Positions 36,477 to 49,159 of a stretch of DNA of 64,000 bases are shown one piece after another. Source of the DNA: Paramecium tetraurelia (lineage: Eukaryota; Ciliophora; Oligohymenophorea; Peniculida; Parameciidae); the NCBI RefSeq assembly GCF_000165425.1, contig NW_001798960.1, positions 124,001 through 188,000 of the forward strand, given 5' to 3'. Within the stretch, counting starts at the first letter, position 1; each line of letters begins with the position of its first letter. The notes under the pieces are model-generated. The model was not told where the DNA came from, ran no database searches, and saw nothing but the letters and a program-made list of their open reading frames with translations. Made by a program: the position numbers and the translations under genes.

Positions 36477-38227
36477 ATGAAAACAGAAAGAAGTGCCTTA
36501 ATGGCATCTCCAAAGAACAAGGAATTTGATGTTTCAGATGATTTTGTGAAGAAATCGAATGAGAATTACAAGAATTAATAAAAAGAATTAGAGAAACTGC
36601 ATTCAGTTGTTGGAAATAAGGAAGATTAAATAAGAAAACTATAAGATCTAGTAAAGCTGCAACAAAAAGAGATTGATCGCTTAACTCATATAAATGAATA
36701 TTTGATGTAGGCTAATTAGACCAAATTGAGCATCTTAAGGGATGAGAGACAACTAAATCAAGGAAGTAAATAAAGTATGAAAAATAAGAATCATAAATCT
36801 TTAATGCCTCTAGAGAAAAAGATTATTAAACTACCAGAAGATAATACACAATCAATTAAATTATTCAGAAGATCAACATTTCGTAATCCAACATTAATGA
36901 AATTCCATCAAGAGGAAGGAGACACTTTTAAGAGCGAAAGGAATACTTCTGGATCCTCTAATTTTTATGATATTCTACAACAGGAGGATTGCTTCAGAAC
37001 TAATGCTATTTTAAATATCTAATTATGTACTTAAGATTTTGAGTTATAATAGCTGATGAGGATGCAACTACTCAATACAATCAAGATGGGACAGTGTCAT
37101 TAATGAAAGTACTTTTGGATTCAGAAGAGGTCTTTAATGAAATCATCTAATCAATATCTGCTTAGAAGTTGTCGTTTCTATTTGATAAATTTAAAAGAGT
37201 CATGTCAGATCACTAATAATTATTCCTATTAGTCTTGAGATTAAAGAAGATTGTAACTGGTGCTTTACAAATGAATACATCTGTCCTTCTGGATGATGCA
37301 TTACAAAACATTATAGATAAATGTGTTGATTGTTTGGAATGTGATAGAGCTTCATGTTTCATTGTAGACCAAACTAAAAAGGAATTGTGGACTAGAGTAG
37401 CCAAAGGAACTTCCACCACTATTCGATTGCAAATTGGATAGGGATTGGCTGGTTTTGTTGCATAGAATCACACAATCTTGAATATTGAGGATGCTTACAG
37501 AGATTAAAGATTTAATACACAATAAGATACAAAAAACAATTACAAAACTAAGACACTTTTAGTCTCTCCAATTCTAGATGGCGACAAATGTGTTGGTGTG
37601 CTTCAATGCGTCAATAAGTCTAATGGATTCTTTACTAAAGATGACGAAGCATTACTATAAATAATGGCTGAATTTAGTAAGAGTGTACTTAAGAATGCTT
37701 TGAATAATGATGCCTAGATACTTATTTAGAATAAACTCAGACATATCATCAAAACAGGAGTCATTTTACAAGGAAAATAAGATAATCTCTTAGAATTATT
37801 GCTTTCTTCTGAAGAGCGTCTTCGTTCATTAATGAATGTCGATTATGCAAAGGTTATTTATTGGGATAACTGTTTGTATCATGTCAATAAGGATGGTAAG
37901 ATGACAGAGACTTAGAATCTATTAGGAATTGTAGGAAAATGCATTGAAGAACAATAAATAATGGCTGTAACTAATTGCTACAATAGTCCAATATTCAATC
38001 CAAATATTGATATAGAAACTAATATGCCAATAATTTGCATGCCTTTGAAAACATAAAGTCATTAAATTATTGGAGCCATCCAAGTAATCAATGTTAAGGG
38101 TATTGGAAATATTTCTTCACATAGTGATACCAAGATTAATCCTATAGATCTAGACATGCTGGAGCTTTTCTGTTAGCTTTGTTCATAATCTTTATTGCAA
38201 TGCAAAATACACAAATAATAATTATGA
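36477..38227 (+). CDS. Double GAF-domain protein
   Basis: 574 residues after one 26-nt intron (near 37026). The N-terminal 100 residues hold a coiled coil (LQDLVKLQQKEIDRLTHINE). GAF 1: LKKIVTGALQMNTSVLLDDA, DCLECDRASCFIVDQTKKEL, QIGQGLAGFVAQNHTILNIE, TKTLLVSPILDGDKCVGVLQ, with the NKSNGFFTKDDEALLQIMAE end. GAF 2 is weaker: EERLRSLMNVDYAKVIYWDN, NMPIICMPLKTQSHQIIGAI, QVINVKG. No PDE or cyclase catalytic domain follows. GAF domains bind cyclic nucleotides or other small ligands; the canonical NKFDE motif is not complete here, so the ligand is unknown. Confidence 0.8.
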
Positions 38228-38257
38228 TGATATTAATTAAAATATTTATATATAATT

Positions 38258-39552
38258 ATGGGCAATTCATAAAAAAATGATTCGAAACTAATCTCCACTG
38301 TTTGGTTAGGTGTTAATGTAAAATGCAAATCCTAAGATAGGATGATTGGACTTCGATTATGAAAGAAAGATTATCTCGCATTTCTGAAGAATGGGCTGTT
38401 CCTTCAATCAAATGTTTGGATAGATTTGTTTATAATGAACAGAAAAAATTTAGACATAAAATTAAACTAATTTGTATTTTTGTGTCTTATGAATAGTAAC
38501 TAAGACAATGAAAGATGAGTAATATGATAAGCTATTACAATCAAGTTTGGTGTTTTTGTAAATTCATTTCAATTTATTATGTTGTTTATAGAAAAACTAA
38601 TGAATATCTTCGTCAAGATTTGCAATCAACCACCGGAACATCTGATCTTACCATCTCCACTAATTCTAATTCAAGTAATTACTTGTGAAATAGCATAGTT
38701 GGTAAAATCAATGAGAGTCAATCCATATCATCCAAAATCTTGGAAAGTATGTACCCAGAAAATCAAAATTCTTAAGTATCATAATTCTATGTGTTTTTAT
38801 CTTGTATTAACGATGCCCTAAGTTACCAAAAGCATCCTTTTATTCATATCATTAATTTCTTTAGAGAATGGGCAATCAATCAATTAATTAGTATGAAAGA
38901 TCCTCAAAATACTACCCATTAATTAAAATTAAAACTCTAGAAATTTTAGAGCTCATCTGATCTATTTTTGAATTTCCTTGTGTTTTCCTTGAATGAGTAT
39001 TTGGGAGATTTTGGAGATGATATAAGTGATGAAGGGATATTTAAATACATCAAAGACAAATAAAATTATTTTAATTTATTTTTAGAACATGTAATAATTC
39101 AAACTTATTTATCCTAGACATTTGATGACACATTAATTATTCATTTAATGGAGGTGCTCAATTACCTACATAAAAATAATAATAACAATTTTATTGAAAA
39201 AATAAAGCATATTAGAAAGAAACCAGATTTTTTTGAGATTCCTAAGAAATATCAAACTCAAGAAACACCTTTCCTTTAAGAAATCTCTTGTTTAAATGAA
39301 GTCCAATATCTAAAACGACCAGCTGCCATATTTTGCTGCTTCACAAAAACATATTTGATGATCAAGGATCATTTGACTCGATCTGCTTCTAATTTTTTGT
39401 TTTTCTAAGTAACCAATTATGTGATTGTGCATTCTAATATTGAAAATTTTCATGCGCTATTACATTTATTAGAACTCTTCTATTGTAATTCGCCTATTTT
39501 ACTTAAATATAATTAATCCTTGGAATTCATATAAAATATTATTATTTCTTGA
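38258..39552 (+). CDS. Helical protein, possibly VPS9-like
   Basis: 394 residues after four introns (29, 23, 34 and 24 nt); spliced length divisible by three. Starts MGNSQKND, a possible N-myristoylation signal. Helical body (INDALSYQKHPFIHIINFFR, NYFNLFLEHVIIQTYLSQTF). The C-terminal block LTRSASNFLFFQVTNYVIVH, SNIENFHALLHLLELFYC is reminiscent of VPS9 domains of Rab5-type exchange factors (ADxxLPxLxYVIIxANxxNLxSNIxFI), but the key Asp/Pro are not conserved. The assignment is weak; unknown is equally fair. Confidence 0.55.
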
Positions 39553-39610
39553 ATGAGAAAAATGATTAAATAAGTAACAATATAATTTATATTTATTAAT
39601 AAATAATAAA

Positions 39611-41155
39611 ATGCAATAAAATCAAAAACCTCTGCTGATTATTGATTCCAGATACACACTCTATGACATGAGACAAAAAAGAGCATATAAATATAATGCA
39701 GTTCTGTAAAAATCATTTCTGCTGTTGTAAGAACATTTTCAAATATAAGTGATATTTTGTCACTCTAAACCTAATACAAATGACTTTTTTTATAATGAAT
39801 TTCAAAAGAATTTTAAGGATATCAACTCAAGAAAACTCTCAATCCAAGAATTAAAGGAGAGTTAATTTTAAAATCAAGAAATACTTATTGTAACTCATAA
39901 TTATGAATAATTCACTCTCACTTAGAATTATCAATTATACTATTTTTCTAGTGTCTCTTAAAAATTAAATAAGAAAAAGGAACTAGAACTTAAATATTAC
40001 CAACTAAATCCTAAAACAAAATTTCACGTATCGCACCTTCAATAAGTCATGTCATATTTTTCAAAATCAGAAAATCCTTTTTGCGTAGGCTATTATTTTT
40101 ACCCTAAAAAATTTAATGAACTGGTTCAGTTTGATATATTTATCAGCAACAGCAACTTTAATTATCTGCCCATAGACTTTAGGTTTTAAAATAAATATCA
40201 AGAAATTGATTTGTTATTTCATAAAATTATGGACATCTATAAGAGTAAGGAAATCAACATGAAATAAGATGAGGTTGAATTATTCTAATAAAATTATGAC
40301 AAATTCACAACAGAAAATGCCTATATTCCTGTAATAGACTCAACGGAATGCTTAGATATGTTAATCTAGCGAGACGAACTCAATACTAAATTAGAATCTA
40401 TCATTGTTAGTCCTGAATTTTAAAAGGCTGTTTAGGAACATCATATTAAAATTATGACCCCAGAATAAATAGTGTTCAACAATAATGACTAACCTTAAGA
40501 TTTGTCAAATTTGAAATATCCATTAATAGTAAAAAGTAAATAAGGAGCACTGACTGCTAATTGTCACATTATGGCTATAGTTATCAATGAAAAAGGACTC
40601 AAGGAGTTATTTAAGCATGAATAATTTAAGTATCAGATTATTTGTAGATTAGAGGATAATTAATTTTGCAGTAAATTATTAATCATAACAGCATTATATA
40701 CAAAATATATCAATTAGGAAGCAAAATGATAGTGTAAAAGCGTAAATCTATTCCGAATATAGAAATTAACAATTTCAAATTTGATGAAGTAACAAATAAT
40801 ATTTATTGGACTTAGGGTTTCTACATTTTTGACACTTAAAAAGACCTATTTAATAACGTTTCACAGTGTCTTATATAGGTTGATGAAGGAATTCATGAAT
40901 GTTCAAACGAAGCTTAATTGTTAAAGTAAATTGAATTATTATCTTCAATGATATCAAAGGAATTTAAACTACATCTGTTTGGATTTGATATTATAGGAAT
41001 GAATTGGGAATTTTATATAATTGATATTAATCATTTTCCAGGTTATAAAAATGTATGAAAGTTCACCACTATTATAGGTTGAGAATGTTAAAGAACTTTT
41101 TGAATAGTTATTTATATAAGCATCAAAGAAAAAGGATGATCAAATCCAAAAATGA
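39611..41155 (+). CDS. ITPK1: Inositol 1,3,4-trisphosphate 5/6-kinase / ITPK-type ATP-grasp kinase
   Basis: 488 residues after introns of 25, 28 and 25 nt. The C-terminal ATP-grasp half matches ITPK1: KYPLIVKSKQGALTANCHIM then AIVINEKGLKD (human HEMAIVFNQEGL), IINHNSIIYKIYQLGSKMIV QKRKSIPNI (human INHNAVLYKVFVVG...QRPSLKN), and LHLFGFDIIGMNWEFYIIDI NHFPGYKN (human LFGIDIIINNQTGQHAVIDINAFPGYEG), which supplies metal-binding Asp/Asn residues. The N-terminal half is longer than in animals. Phosphorylates inositol polyphosphates on the route to InsP5/InsP6. Confidence 0.85.
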
Positions 41156-41193
41156 TAATATATTATAAAAAATTTGTAAATTTTAATTGTTAA

Positions 41194-42282
41194 TCAAATT
41201 AATTTAGAAAATTCAGGAGCCAAATTTATGATTTCGATTTCTTCATCCTCATTTGATTATGGTGGTGCTCTTGTATTTCTTTTACTTGGGGTTGTCAGAA
41301 TATATGAAATTTATTTACTTTGCCTTCTAGGACTTATGTATTTAGAAGAAGAATTGTAAGAGAGTTTTGAGCTATTTTATTTATTATTCTCTCTAGGTTT
41401 ATATAAAAAGATCTAGTTGTAATGAATAATATGTTATTTTTTTGGGGACTTAGGAGTTTTAAGTGGGCTTTTCTTAGAACTCCTTTTTTGATTACACTTT
41501 CTACCAACACTTTATCTTTAAGAATCATTTGGACTACAAGCCCATAGTTTCATTCCAGATTATTATTACTATTAGGTTTAATCCTAGTATATTACTTCAG
41601 GCAATTCTTTGATTACTTATTCAATATCATTTTTATCTTGATTACTTGATATTTTCTATTTATCTTATCTCTGATTATAAATATTGAAAACTTCATTAGA
41701 TGTTTATTATTCACAATACTTTTGTAATTACTCAATTTTATGAATATGATCTCCATTATTTTTAGAATCCTAATTTTGTTTAGACTTTTCTTAAGAAATT
41801 AGTTATAATTCTTATTTCTACACCTTGGGCATATCAAACATTTTAAATTGTTCAGGCGATTAATTTTAATGAGACACCCTTTCAGTACTGTTATTATTTA
41901 TGTTAGATTGTCTCTTCTTTTGATAGAACCGTTCTTACGATTCGCTCATTATTTTTTCATGTGTTGAATTCACTTTAGTTAATTTTATGTCATTTAAGTC
42001 ACTGATGGGAGTTTCCCTGCTTGGTGTACAATCTGTGCCTTTGAAAGTAAACTTATTCTCTCTTATTGGTGTAGGATTTATTTTCACTAAAGAGTAAGAG
42101 AGTGGGCTAATTGTAGTCTTGGAGCTCAATCTGTAGAAGGAAGGAGAAAGGGATCGACAAGTAAATAAAGGCCTTGTGACAACAAATGCTGGGACAGGGT
42201 GGAATTTGCGATCGATAGAGCTGATATGTTAACGAATTTATTGAATCTGATATTGCATTGTTTTATATATTAATGCATTCAT
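41194..42282 (-). CDS. Disordered Gln/Ser/Lys-rich protein, unknown
   Basis: 362 residues, a single exon. Starts MNALIYKTMQYQIQQIRQHI; no signal peptide or membrane segment. Mostly low-complexity, with Ser/Pro-basic clusters that look like kinase target sites (TPSRETPISDLNDIK; KRSSKKSPLKTPKSPKKQHI) and a poly-Gln run (DQTQQQQQSG). Ends with an acidic patch SNEDEEIEIINLAPEFSKLI-TGA. Not recognised. It converges on the inositol phosphate kinase, the stops being 38 nt apart. Confidence 0.6.
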
Positions 42283-43282
42283 CAAGAAACCCAATATTTC
42301 AAAACGAATATCCAAAAAGGCAAAAGTAAAAGGCTGCTTCTCTTTATAAATAACTCATTATAATAAAATAGGTATCAATAAAATTTATTTCTTTTTCTTT
42401 TAACCATTTTAATTTGATTTAATCTGTTTAATTAAGCCATTTGCGGGGTGGTTGACTTGGTATCTATTTGCTAATTAATTTCTTAATGATAAAAATATAT
42501 ACTTTTAAATACATCCCTAATAATAAAATATTTCCTAATTTATAAATTTCATAAAAAGTAACTTAAAATAATAAAATATTCAATTAAAATACTTCTTTTG
42601 ATGAATTCAATAGTTTTTAAGTTACTTTCTATTTTAAATAGACTAAATAACCTGAAAAACCAAATCTAGAAGACAGTAAATAATATTAAATAAAATTAAG
42701 CTAATTTGTGAAATAATTTTAAACAAAAATACATTTTTTTGATCGTTTTATTTCTATAAAGATTACTCTTAGCTTGTAAACACAAAACTAGGATTTTTAT
42801 ATTTATTTATTTATGAAGATTGATTTAAATTCCTTATTACAAAATAACAATATCGATTAAATTAACATTTTTATGAATTTAGAATAAAAAATGTCAGGAT
42901 GATTAGCACACTTGTTCTAAATGATTTTATCAGTATAATAATAATGCCCAAATTCTAATTCTTCTATCCACTGTTATAATTCCAATTTTTATTACAGGAA
43001 GTTCGGATATTTAAGTAAAATTCTAAATCAGAATGGAATGAAATATCATAAAATTAGGGTAAGAGTACAAATACGAACTCTAATAAAAATATGCTTATAT
43101 TAATAAATATAATTATAAAATGTCTAATGTGTAATAATTCAAATTTTAAATATTCAAAATGCATCTTGTAATTTCCAGATTAGAGTGAATAAAGAATTCT
43201 TTAAAGTGATTGGTATAGGGATATTTAGTGAGTTCTTTAATAAATAGAATTCATAAAAATAATTTGATAATATAATTTAAAA
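42283..43282. other. 1 kb without a confident gene
   Basis: AT-rich. Between 42811 and 43275 all three plus-strand frames have long open stretches (for example MKIDLNSLLQNNNIDQINIF from 42811, and ILILLSTVIIPIFITGSSDI near 42960), suggesting a small multi-intron gene, but no consistent splice pattern was found. The remainder, 42283-42810, shows nothing and presumably includes the promoter of the disordered-protein gene. Confidence 0.35.
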
Positions 43283-46200
43283 ATGAAAACGAAGGAGCTT
43301 TGGACATACACAATTGATAAGCCAACTGAGCCAAATTCAAATCTAACAAATCAAGTATTTGCTTGTGCTTTTTTAAAAGGTAAAGTAATGCGAGATTTGA
43401 TTAGATGGAGATGTTGTTGTTGCCGCTGTGGGAAATGCTTTGCTATTATTCGATACTTAAAAATCTGAAATGCTACGACCACCTATAAGAGGACAACATA
43501 AAGACACAATTACTTGTTTGGCTGCATCTAAGGATGGAAATAAAATGGTAACAGGGAGTGCGGATAAAACAGTTATTGTGTGGGGATTCAATATAGCAAG
43601 AGGTGAGAAGATGTTGGATGCAGAAAAATTCTTTTCACATAGTGAGGCTATATAATGCGTTGCTATCAGCCCTTTGATGTATTAGATATTTACAGGCTCA
43701 AATTAAGAGTACTCTTTATGGATTCCTGGAATGAGTAATATTGAAAGGTAAAAGTACAAGGACAAGATAATATGCGCAGCTTGGAGTGCTGATGGACAGT
43801 ATGTTTCTTTTGGGACAATCAATGGTATATTTGAGTTCTATTCACATTAGGACTGATTGTGATTACGGATAGATAAGCACATTAGTTGAAGGAGATTTAG
43901 ACTTAGAAGGGGGGACCAGTATGGTGTATGGAATGGACTCCGATAACTTCAGAGTATTAATAGTCTCAATTGACAATTGGAGTGTGGATGAATTCATTAT
44001 ATTAATTTGATTGCAATGGTTAATAAATTGGTGCTCGAACAGAATTGCCATTCGATCCCTTGCATATCAATTACTAGAATAATGGTGAGTATATGGCAAT
44101 AGCTGGAAATAATAATAAGATCAACCTCTATACAAGAGAGGGGGGATTCTTGATAGAAGCCTGTTCTCTTAATGACTGGATTTGGTGTACTAAAATAAAG
44201 CCAAAATCTACAGTAATTGTTTGTGGTACTAATGATGGTGACATTGTTGTATAAGAATTACTTTCAGAAAATGTTACTGCATTATATGATGATAAGTTTG
44301 TTTAGAGAGAGCAGTTAACAGATGCCATCATATTGTCAATGATTTCTAATTAGAAGGCAAGAATCAAATGTAAGGAATTAGTCAAAAGAGTGGCTATCTT
44401 CAAGGAGAAAGTGGCTATCTTATGTGGTATCAAGGTTTTGATTTACACTTGTGTTATTAAAGGGGATGATTACATGAAATACAAGCAATTCAAGAAATTT
44501 TAGAAGAGAGTGGATTGTGAGCATTTCTAATTGGCATCATCAAATGTTTTGATTGGAGCAGGCTAGAAATTAATTGCATTCAATTTTAATGGAGATATGG
44601 ACAAAACTTGGAGTTTTGAATCTCCAATTACTTTTGTTTCTTGTCAAGGTGGTGCACCTAAGAGAGAACTCGTATTGGTTGGGTTAGAGAATGGAGGTGT
44701 TTACAAAATCTTTTTGGATAACTCATTCCCTATTCAAATTCATAAGGTTAATACACCTATTAAATATTTGACTATGTCTTAAACCAAAAGAAAATTGGCA
44801 TTGATAGATGGCAATTAGAATTTATAAGTACTAGATACTATAAGTAAAGAAATTTTGTTTGGAGAAATGAGTGTTGAAGGTGTTGCCTTTAATCAAGAAT
44901 TTGAGGATTTGATTGCTTATTCTGGTAAGGGATTGTTATTTTTCAAATGCATTACATTCCCAGCTTTAAATTAAAAGATAACGGGTAATGTAATAGGGTT
45001 CAAGGGATGCAAATTGTTCCTTCAACATAACAACAAAGTCTAGACAATTGACATTTAATAAACAGCCAATATGCAGAGATATCTAGAAAAGAAGGACTTC
45101 TAGAATGCTTTGAAGATAGCTTGTCTTGGTGTAACAGAATAAGATATAAGGGCTTTGGGAATTGAGGCTTTGATTGCAGGGGAGTTTGAAATAGCAAGAA
45201 GAGTATAAAAGAGTATGATTATTTATAGTGTTTCTTGAGAAATAAGGACTACTAATTCATTGATTTGCTATTGAAATATGAGAAGAAAAATATGGACGCT
45301 CAAACACTGAATGAGTTGAACGCAGAGGCTTTGGCATATCAAGGGAGATTCATGGATGCTGGTAATCTCTTAATAAAGGTTGGGTAGGCTGATAGAGCAG
45401 TGTAGTTATTTAAGGAATTAAGGAGATGGGATGATGCCATAAGTAATTAATTATTGTAATGTAGACTTTGCTAAAAAGGGAGATGTTGCTTATAGGGCTG
45501 TGACATCTGGTGGACGAACTGGCACTGGAGTTAGAGCACCAACTTCATAGGGAAGAACAGGTACTGGTAGAGGTTAGGCAGTTATGCCATAACCATAAGA
45601 TATAGCCCCGCCTAAGATAGAAATGAATATGTTGTTGAGAGAACAAGCTGAATGGACCAAAGAATCTGGAGATTGGAAAGCAGCAGCTGATTTGTTTGTC
45701 ACTTGTGGAGAATATAAGAAAGCCATTGAATTATATGGTTAGAATAAAAATTTGGATGGATTGATCAATGTTTGCAGAATGTTGGACAGATAAGAGAATT
45801 CAGATAATATAGTTTTGTGTGCTAATTATTTCAAGAAACTCAAACATCATGGAGGAGCCAAAGAAGCTTATCTTAAATTAAATGATTTGAGGAATCTTAT
45901 GACTTTACATGTTGAATTTCAGAAATGGCAAGAAGCCTTTTAGATTGGAAGATCTAACAAAGAACTTCTTGAAATTGCCAAAGTACCCTATGCCGATTAC
46001 TTATTGCTAAATGATCGATATGAAGATGCTCTAAAAGCTTATAAGAGTGCTGGAAGATTTGATATCACAATGAAGATGACAAAAGACATGGCCAAAAATT
46101 GCATAGAAGAACAACGATATCATGATGCAAGTCAATACTTATGGAACTTAGCCATAGATTGCTTATCTCAAATTCAAGACTATTAGAATCCATCAGGAGA

Positions 46201-47138
46201 TGATGTAAAAGCTATCACTTAATATCGTGATTATAGTGATTTAGCAGATGTCTATTATGCATATCAAAAGATACACAGCTTCATCTGTGAACCATTTCAA
46301 CCTTTATCTGGTGAAAATTATTTCCTATAGATTATGAATTCTGCCAGGTTTATCATATCCAAATGGAAGAGCATCTATCAGGGAATAAAAATGAGTTACG
46401 TCTATTATGCTTTAGCCAAGTGTGCTATTCAACTCACTTGTTTCAAAACTGCTCGTACATGTTATGAAAAATTAAATGTACTTATTTGTCAATATGAAAT
46501 TTTAGCAATTCAAAATCCCTGCAGAATGGAGTGAAGAAATAGATCTTCAATCCTTATTAGTTAGATCAAAACCATATACAGATGATGAATCTAGATTACC
46601 ACTCTGTATGAGATGTTAGACTTACAATGCCATCATCAATGCAACTGAGAAATTGTCCGTTTGCAATGCTTGTTTGCATCCTCTTTTTTGTTCATTCATT
46701 AGTTTTGCTTCTCTACCACTTGTTGAATTCAAAGTTGATAATTCACTATCCAGAGAAGATGTGGAAAGATTGTTAAATAGTGAAAAAGTATTCCACAATA
46801 AGAGACCAGGTTAACCATTTCAAGATAAAATCAATGAAATTATTTAATAATAGCACACATCCTAAGATTAATATTTAGTTGTTGAATTGGATGAAGCTGC
46901 AATTCAATCACTATCACCAGAGGAGGTCTTGATTGTCGATTATAGATAATATTGCAGATCCATAGAAGTCAAATATTATAAAAATATGATTGGAGAGTAA
47001 CCTATTCATGTCTGTTCTGATTGTGGAAGATTTTTCTATGTTGACGAACATGAATTCGAATATGTCTAAAAGAAATGTTGTCCATTTTGTAGAATTTCAG
47101 ATAAAAAAATACCATAAAAGGATGTTTTTGATATTTGA
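43283..47138 (+). CDS. IFT122: Intraflagellar transport protein 122 (IFT-A core)
   Basis: About 1,240 residues with several introns of about 25 nt. WD40 repeats fill the first half (LLLFDTQKSEMLRPPIRGQH, MVTGSADKTVIVWGF, HSEAIQCVAISPLMYQIFTG, IICAAWSADGQYVSFGTING). Then blocks typical of IFT122: [15 protein letters not shown] (human [20 protein letters not shown]), ELVLVGLENGGVYKIFLDNS, RKLALIDGNQNLQVLDTIS. The TPR-like second half includes FQNALKIACLGVTEQDIRAL and YADYLLLNDRYEDALKAYKS. C-terminal Cys pairs (CMRCQ; CSDCGRF; CCPFCR) match its zinc-binding end. IFT-A drives retrograde transport in cilia. Stop 47136-47138. Confidence 0.93.
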
Positions 47139-47316
47139 AATAAAAATAAATAATTATAATTAATTGAGATATAATATTGTAGTACTCTTTTGTAAAGAAT
47201 CATCTCCAAATTTGAGATCATGTTTCTCGTTTTTAATAATATAGATTTTTTCTCGAACTCATAAATCATTTAATATTTAAATTTACAAATAAGATAAATA
47301 TCTAGAGTATATTTTA

Positions 47317-48826
47317 TCAAGCTCCGAAAGGAATTCCAATATTTTTATGAAAAGTAAATGTGAGTACTAGGATTAGATAATTATTTACCCTCTTCTTCAA
47401 GATGCAAGGTTTCAAATATTAATAGCCATGGCAATTCATAAGCTTTCTAAAATCTCTCCAGTTTCTCTTTGTTAAATCTACCTTAAAATATGCATTAAAC
47501 CTCTTCATCCTAAGTTAATTTAGTTGTTATAGTCAAAAATTCACTATTTCTATTCTCAAAAATCAAAATAATAAATATTTATAAAATACTAACAATGGTT
47601 TCTATTTTTTCATTGCATTTATAGTTTAACTTAATCTTTAAATCTTAATAGAGTAAAATTGCATGGTTTAAGAAATCGTTAAGATTGATGGTCTTTATTT
47701 TTAACTTGTTTTGCACATTAATCATTAAATGAACGAGAATAAGTTTTCTCTAGATCATTAAGTATTAAATCTCAAAAAATTATGCTCCTCTGATTTTCTC
47801 TAGTATTTTAACAATCAATTTGATAGCATTTCCAAATTGCTTTTGAATTGCAACTGGATTGATTTTATTTTCAAGAAAGAAATTTCTAAATATCAATAGG
47901 ATGGTGGGTTAATCGCCTTTATAGATAGAAATTTCAGTTCTGATAGTTTACTTTTAATAGTTTATTAAAATGGTTTCATTGAAGTTGTTATGTGTAGTCT
48001 TTTCGAATTCAATCATACTTTTATGGATAACATTTTGAAGTAAATTATTATGATAAGTGGCTGATCTGAGGAAATTCTGGGCTTCCTCTTATGTTTTAAA
48101 CATTTTCTCACAATTCTAAAAATTCTTGATCGTGTAACGCAAAGTGTCTTCTTAAAATTATAAAATCAAATAAGATTATTGAATTTACAGCTTTTATAGA
48201 ATTTCTTCCCATCGACAATCTGCCAAAGAGAGCAAATATTACGAGCGCTTTGCTTTATTGTATAAAAAATTGAAATAATTTATATACAGGATGAGTAACA
48301 TAGATGTAATAGGAGCTGAATATTAGACTGATTCGCATTTCACTAAAACCCAACTAATTCTAAATATTTAGAGGGAAATAATAGTTAACATCCCATCAAT
48401 GTACTCTCCTGTTAAAATTAGTAGATAACTTGCAGCCATTTAATTAACACCCTAAAGCATGGCCATCTAATTATCAACTTCTGATCTATCCTCGAAAACA
48501 ATGAAGTATATCGTCACAAAATGATTAAGTATTATGATGCCTACTCTAAGATACTTACTTTATTTCCAAAAAACACCTAATTATAAGCACAGATAAGAAA
48601 GAATAGTGATATTGAGATAAAAGGCGTACATATTGTCTTCGCTTATTGATTGGATTACTTTTATCAAGAACGCTAAAATAAAACCACTACTTATGGAGAT
48701 AAAAGTGATCAACCTTTTCGAATGTTGATTTTTTATTTGGTAGGATTCCTCAATTTGAGCATCTTTAAAAGATAAATAAAAACGATGCATATACAATTTA
48801 TGCAAATTGAAATAATAATTTATCAT
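47317..48826 (-). CDS. Stand-alone degenerate histidine-kinase-like membrane protein
   Basis: 495 residues after one 22-nt intron near the 3' end, which turns the tail into LEEEVLTFTFHKNIGIPFGA-TGA. About six membrane helices in the first 200 residues (LITFISISSGFILAFLIKVI; VGIIILNHFVTIYFIVF; SMLLILYINYFNFLY). The cytoplasmic part follows the histidine-kinase order: a helical DHp-like region (ATYHNNLLQNVIHKSM), then KIKTINLNDFLNHAILLYQD and VSILQIFIILIFENRNSEFL TITTKL, the X- and N-box positions. H-box consensus, N-box Asn and G boxes are not canonical, and there is no receiver. Converges on IFT122. Related in layout to the tandem trio at 15.8-23.3 kb. Confidence 0.6.
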
Positions 48827-49159
48827 TAAAAATCATTAAAAAAAATTTAAAAACAGATTATTAAATTCTCTTATTCTAAATTCACTTTAAATCCAAGATG
48901 AATTTCATATACACAGGAGTCTAATGGGAGAGTTTATTTCTTATGAAGACGTAAACAGAAGAATTGTAAATGAACCAATTATATTAGGGTTTGAAATATA
49001 TAAATTTTAAAATAAACTTCACATTTATAATTGATTAAAAAAGATATGATTGAATATATAATATGTTATCATAAATCAATTAATAAATCAAATAATTTGT
49101 ATTTTTTTATGTTTAAATTCAAAAGTGAAATTTATGATTTACATTAATATTAAATACTA
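48827..49159. other. 333-base gap between divergent genes
   Basis: AT-rich interval between the start of the histidine-kinase-like gene (minus) and the start of the first CDPK-like gene (plus). Presumably both promoters. No coding frame seen. Confidence 0.5.

Noticed and set aside
37213-37419. Minus-strand 68-codon frame
   Set aside because: Antisense to the first GAF domain.
47066-47269. Minus-strand frame MIYEFEKKSILLKT...
   Set aside because: Lies beyond the intron-supported end of the histidine-kinase-like gene and overlaps the conserved zinc-binding end of IFT122.
48291-48524. Plus-strand frame MSNIDVIGAEYQTDSHF...
   Set aside because: Antisense to the 495-residue histidine-kinase-like gene, whose frame is continuous across it with membrane helices.
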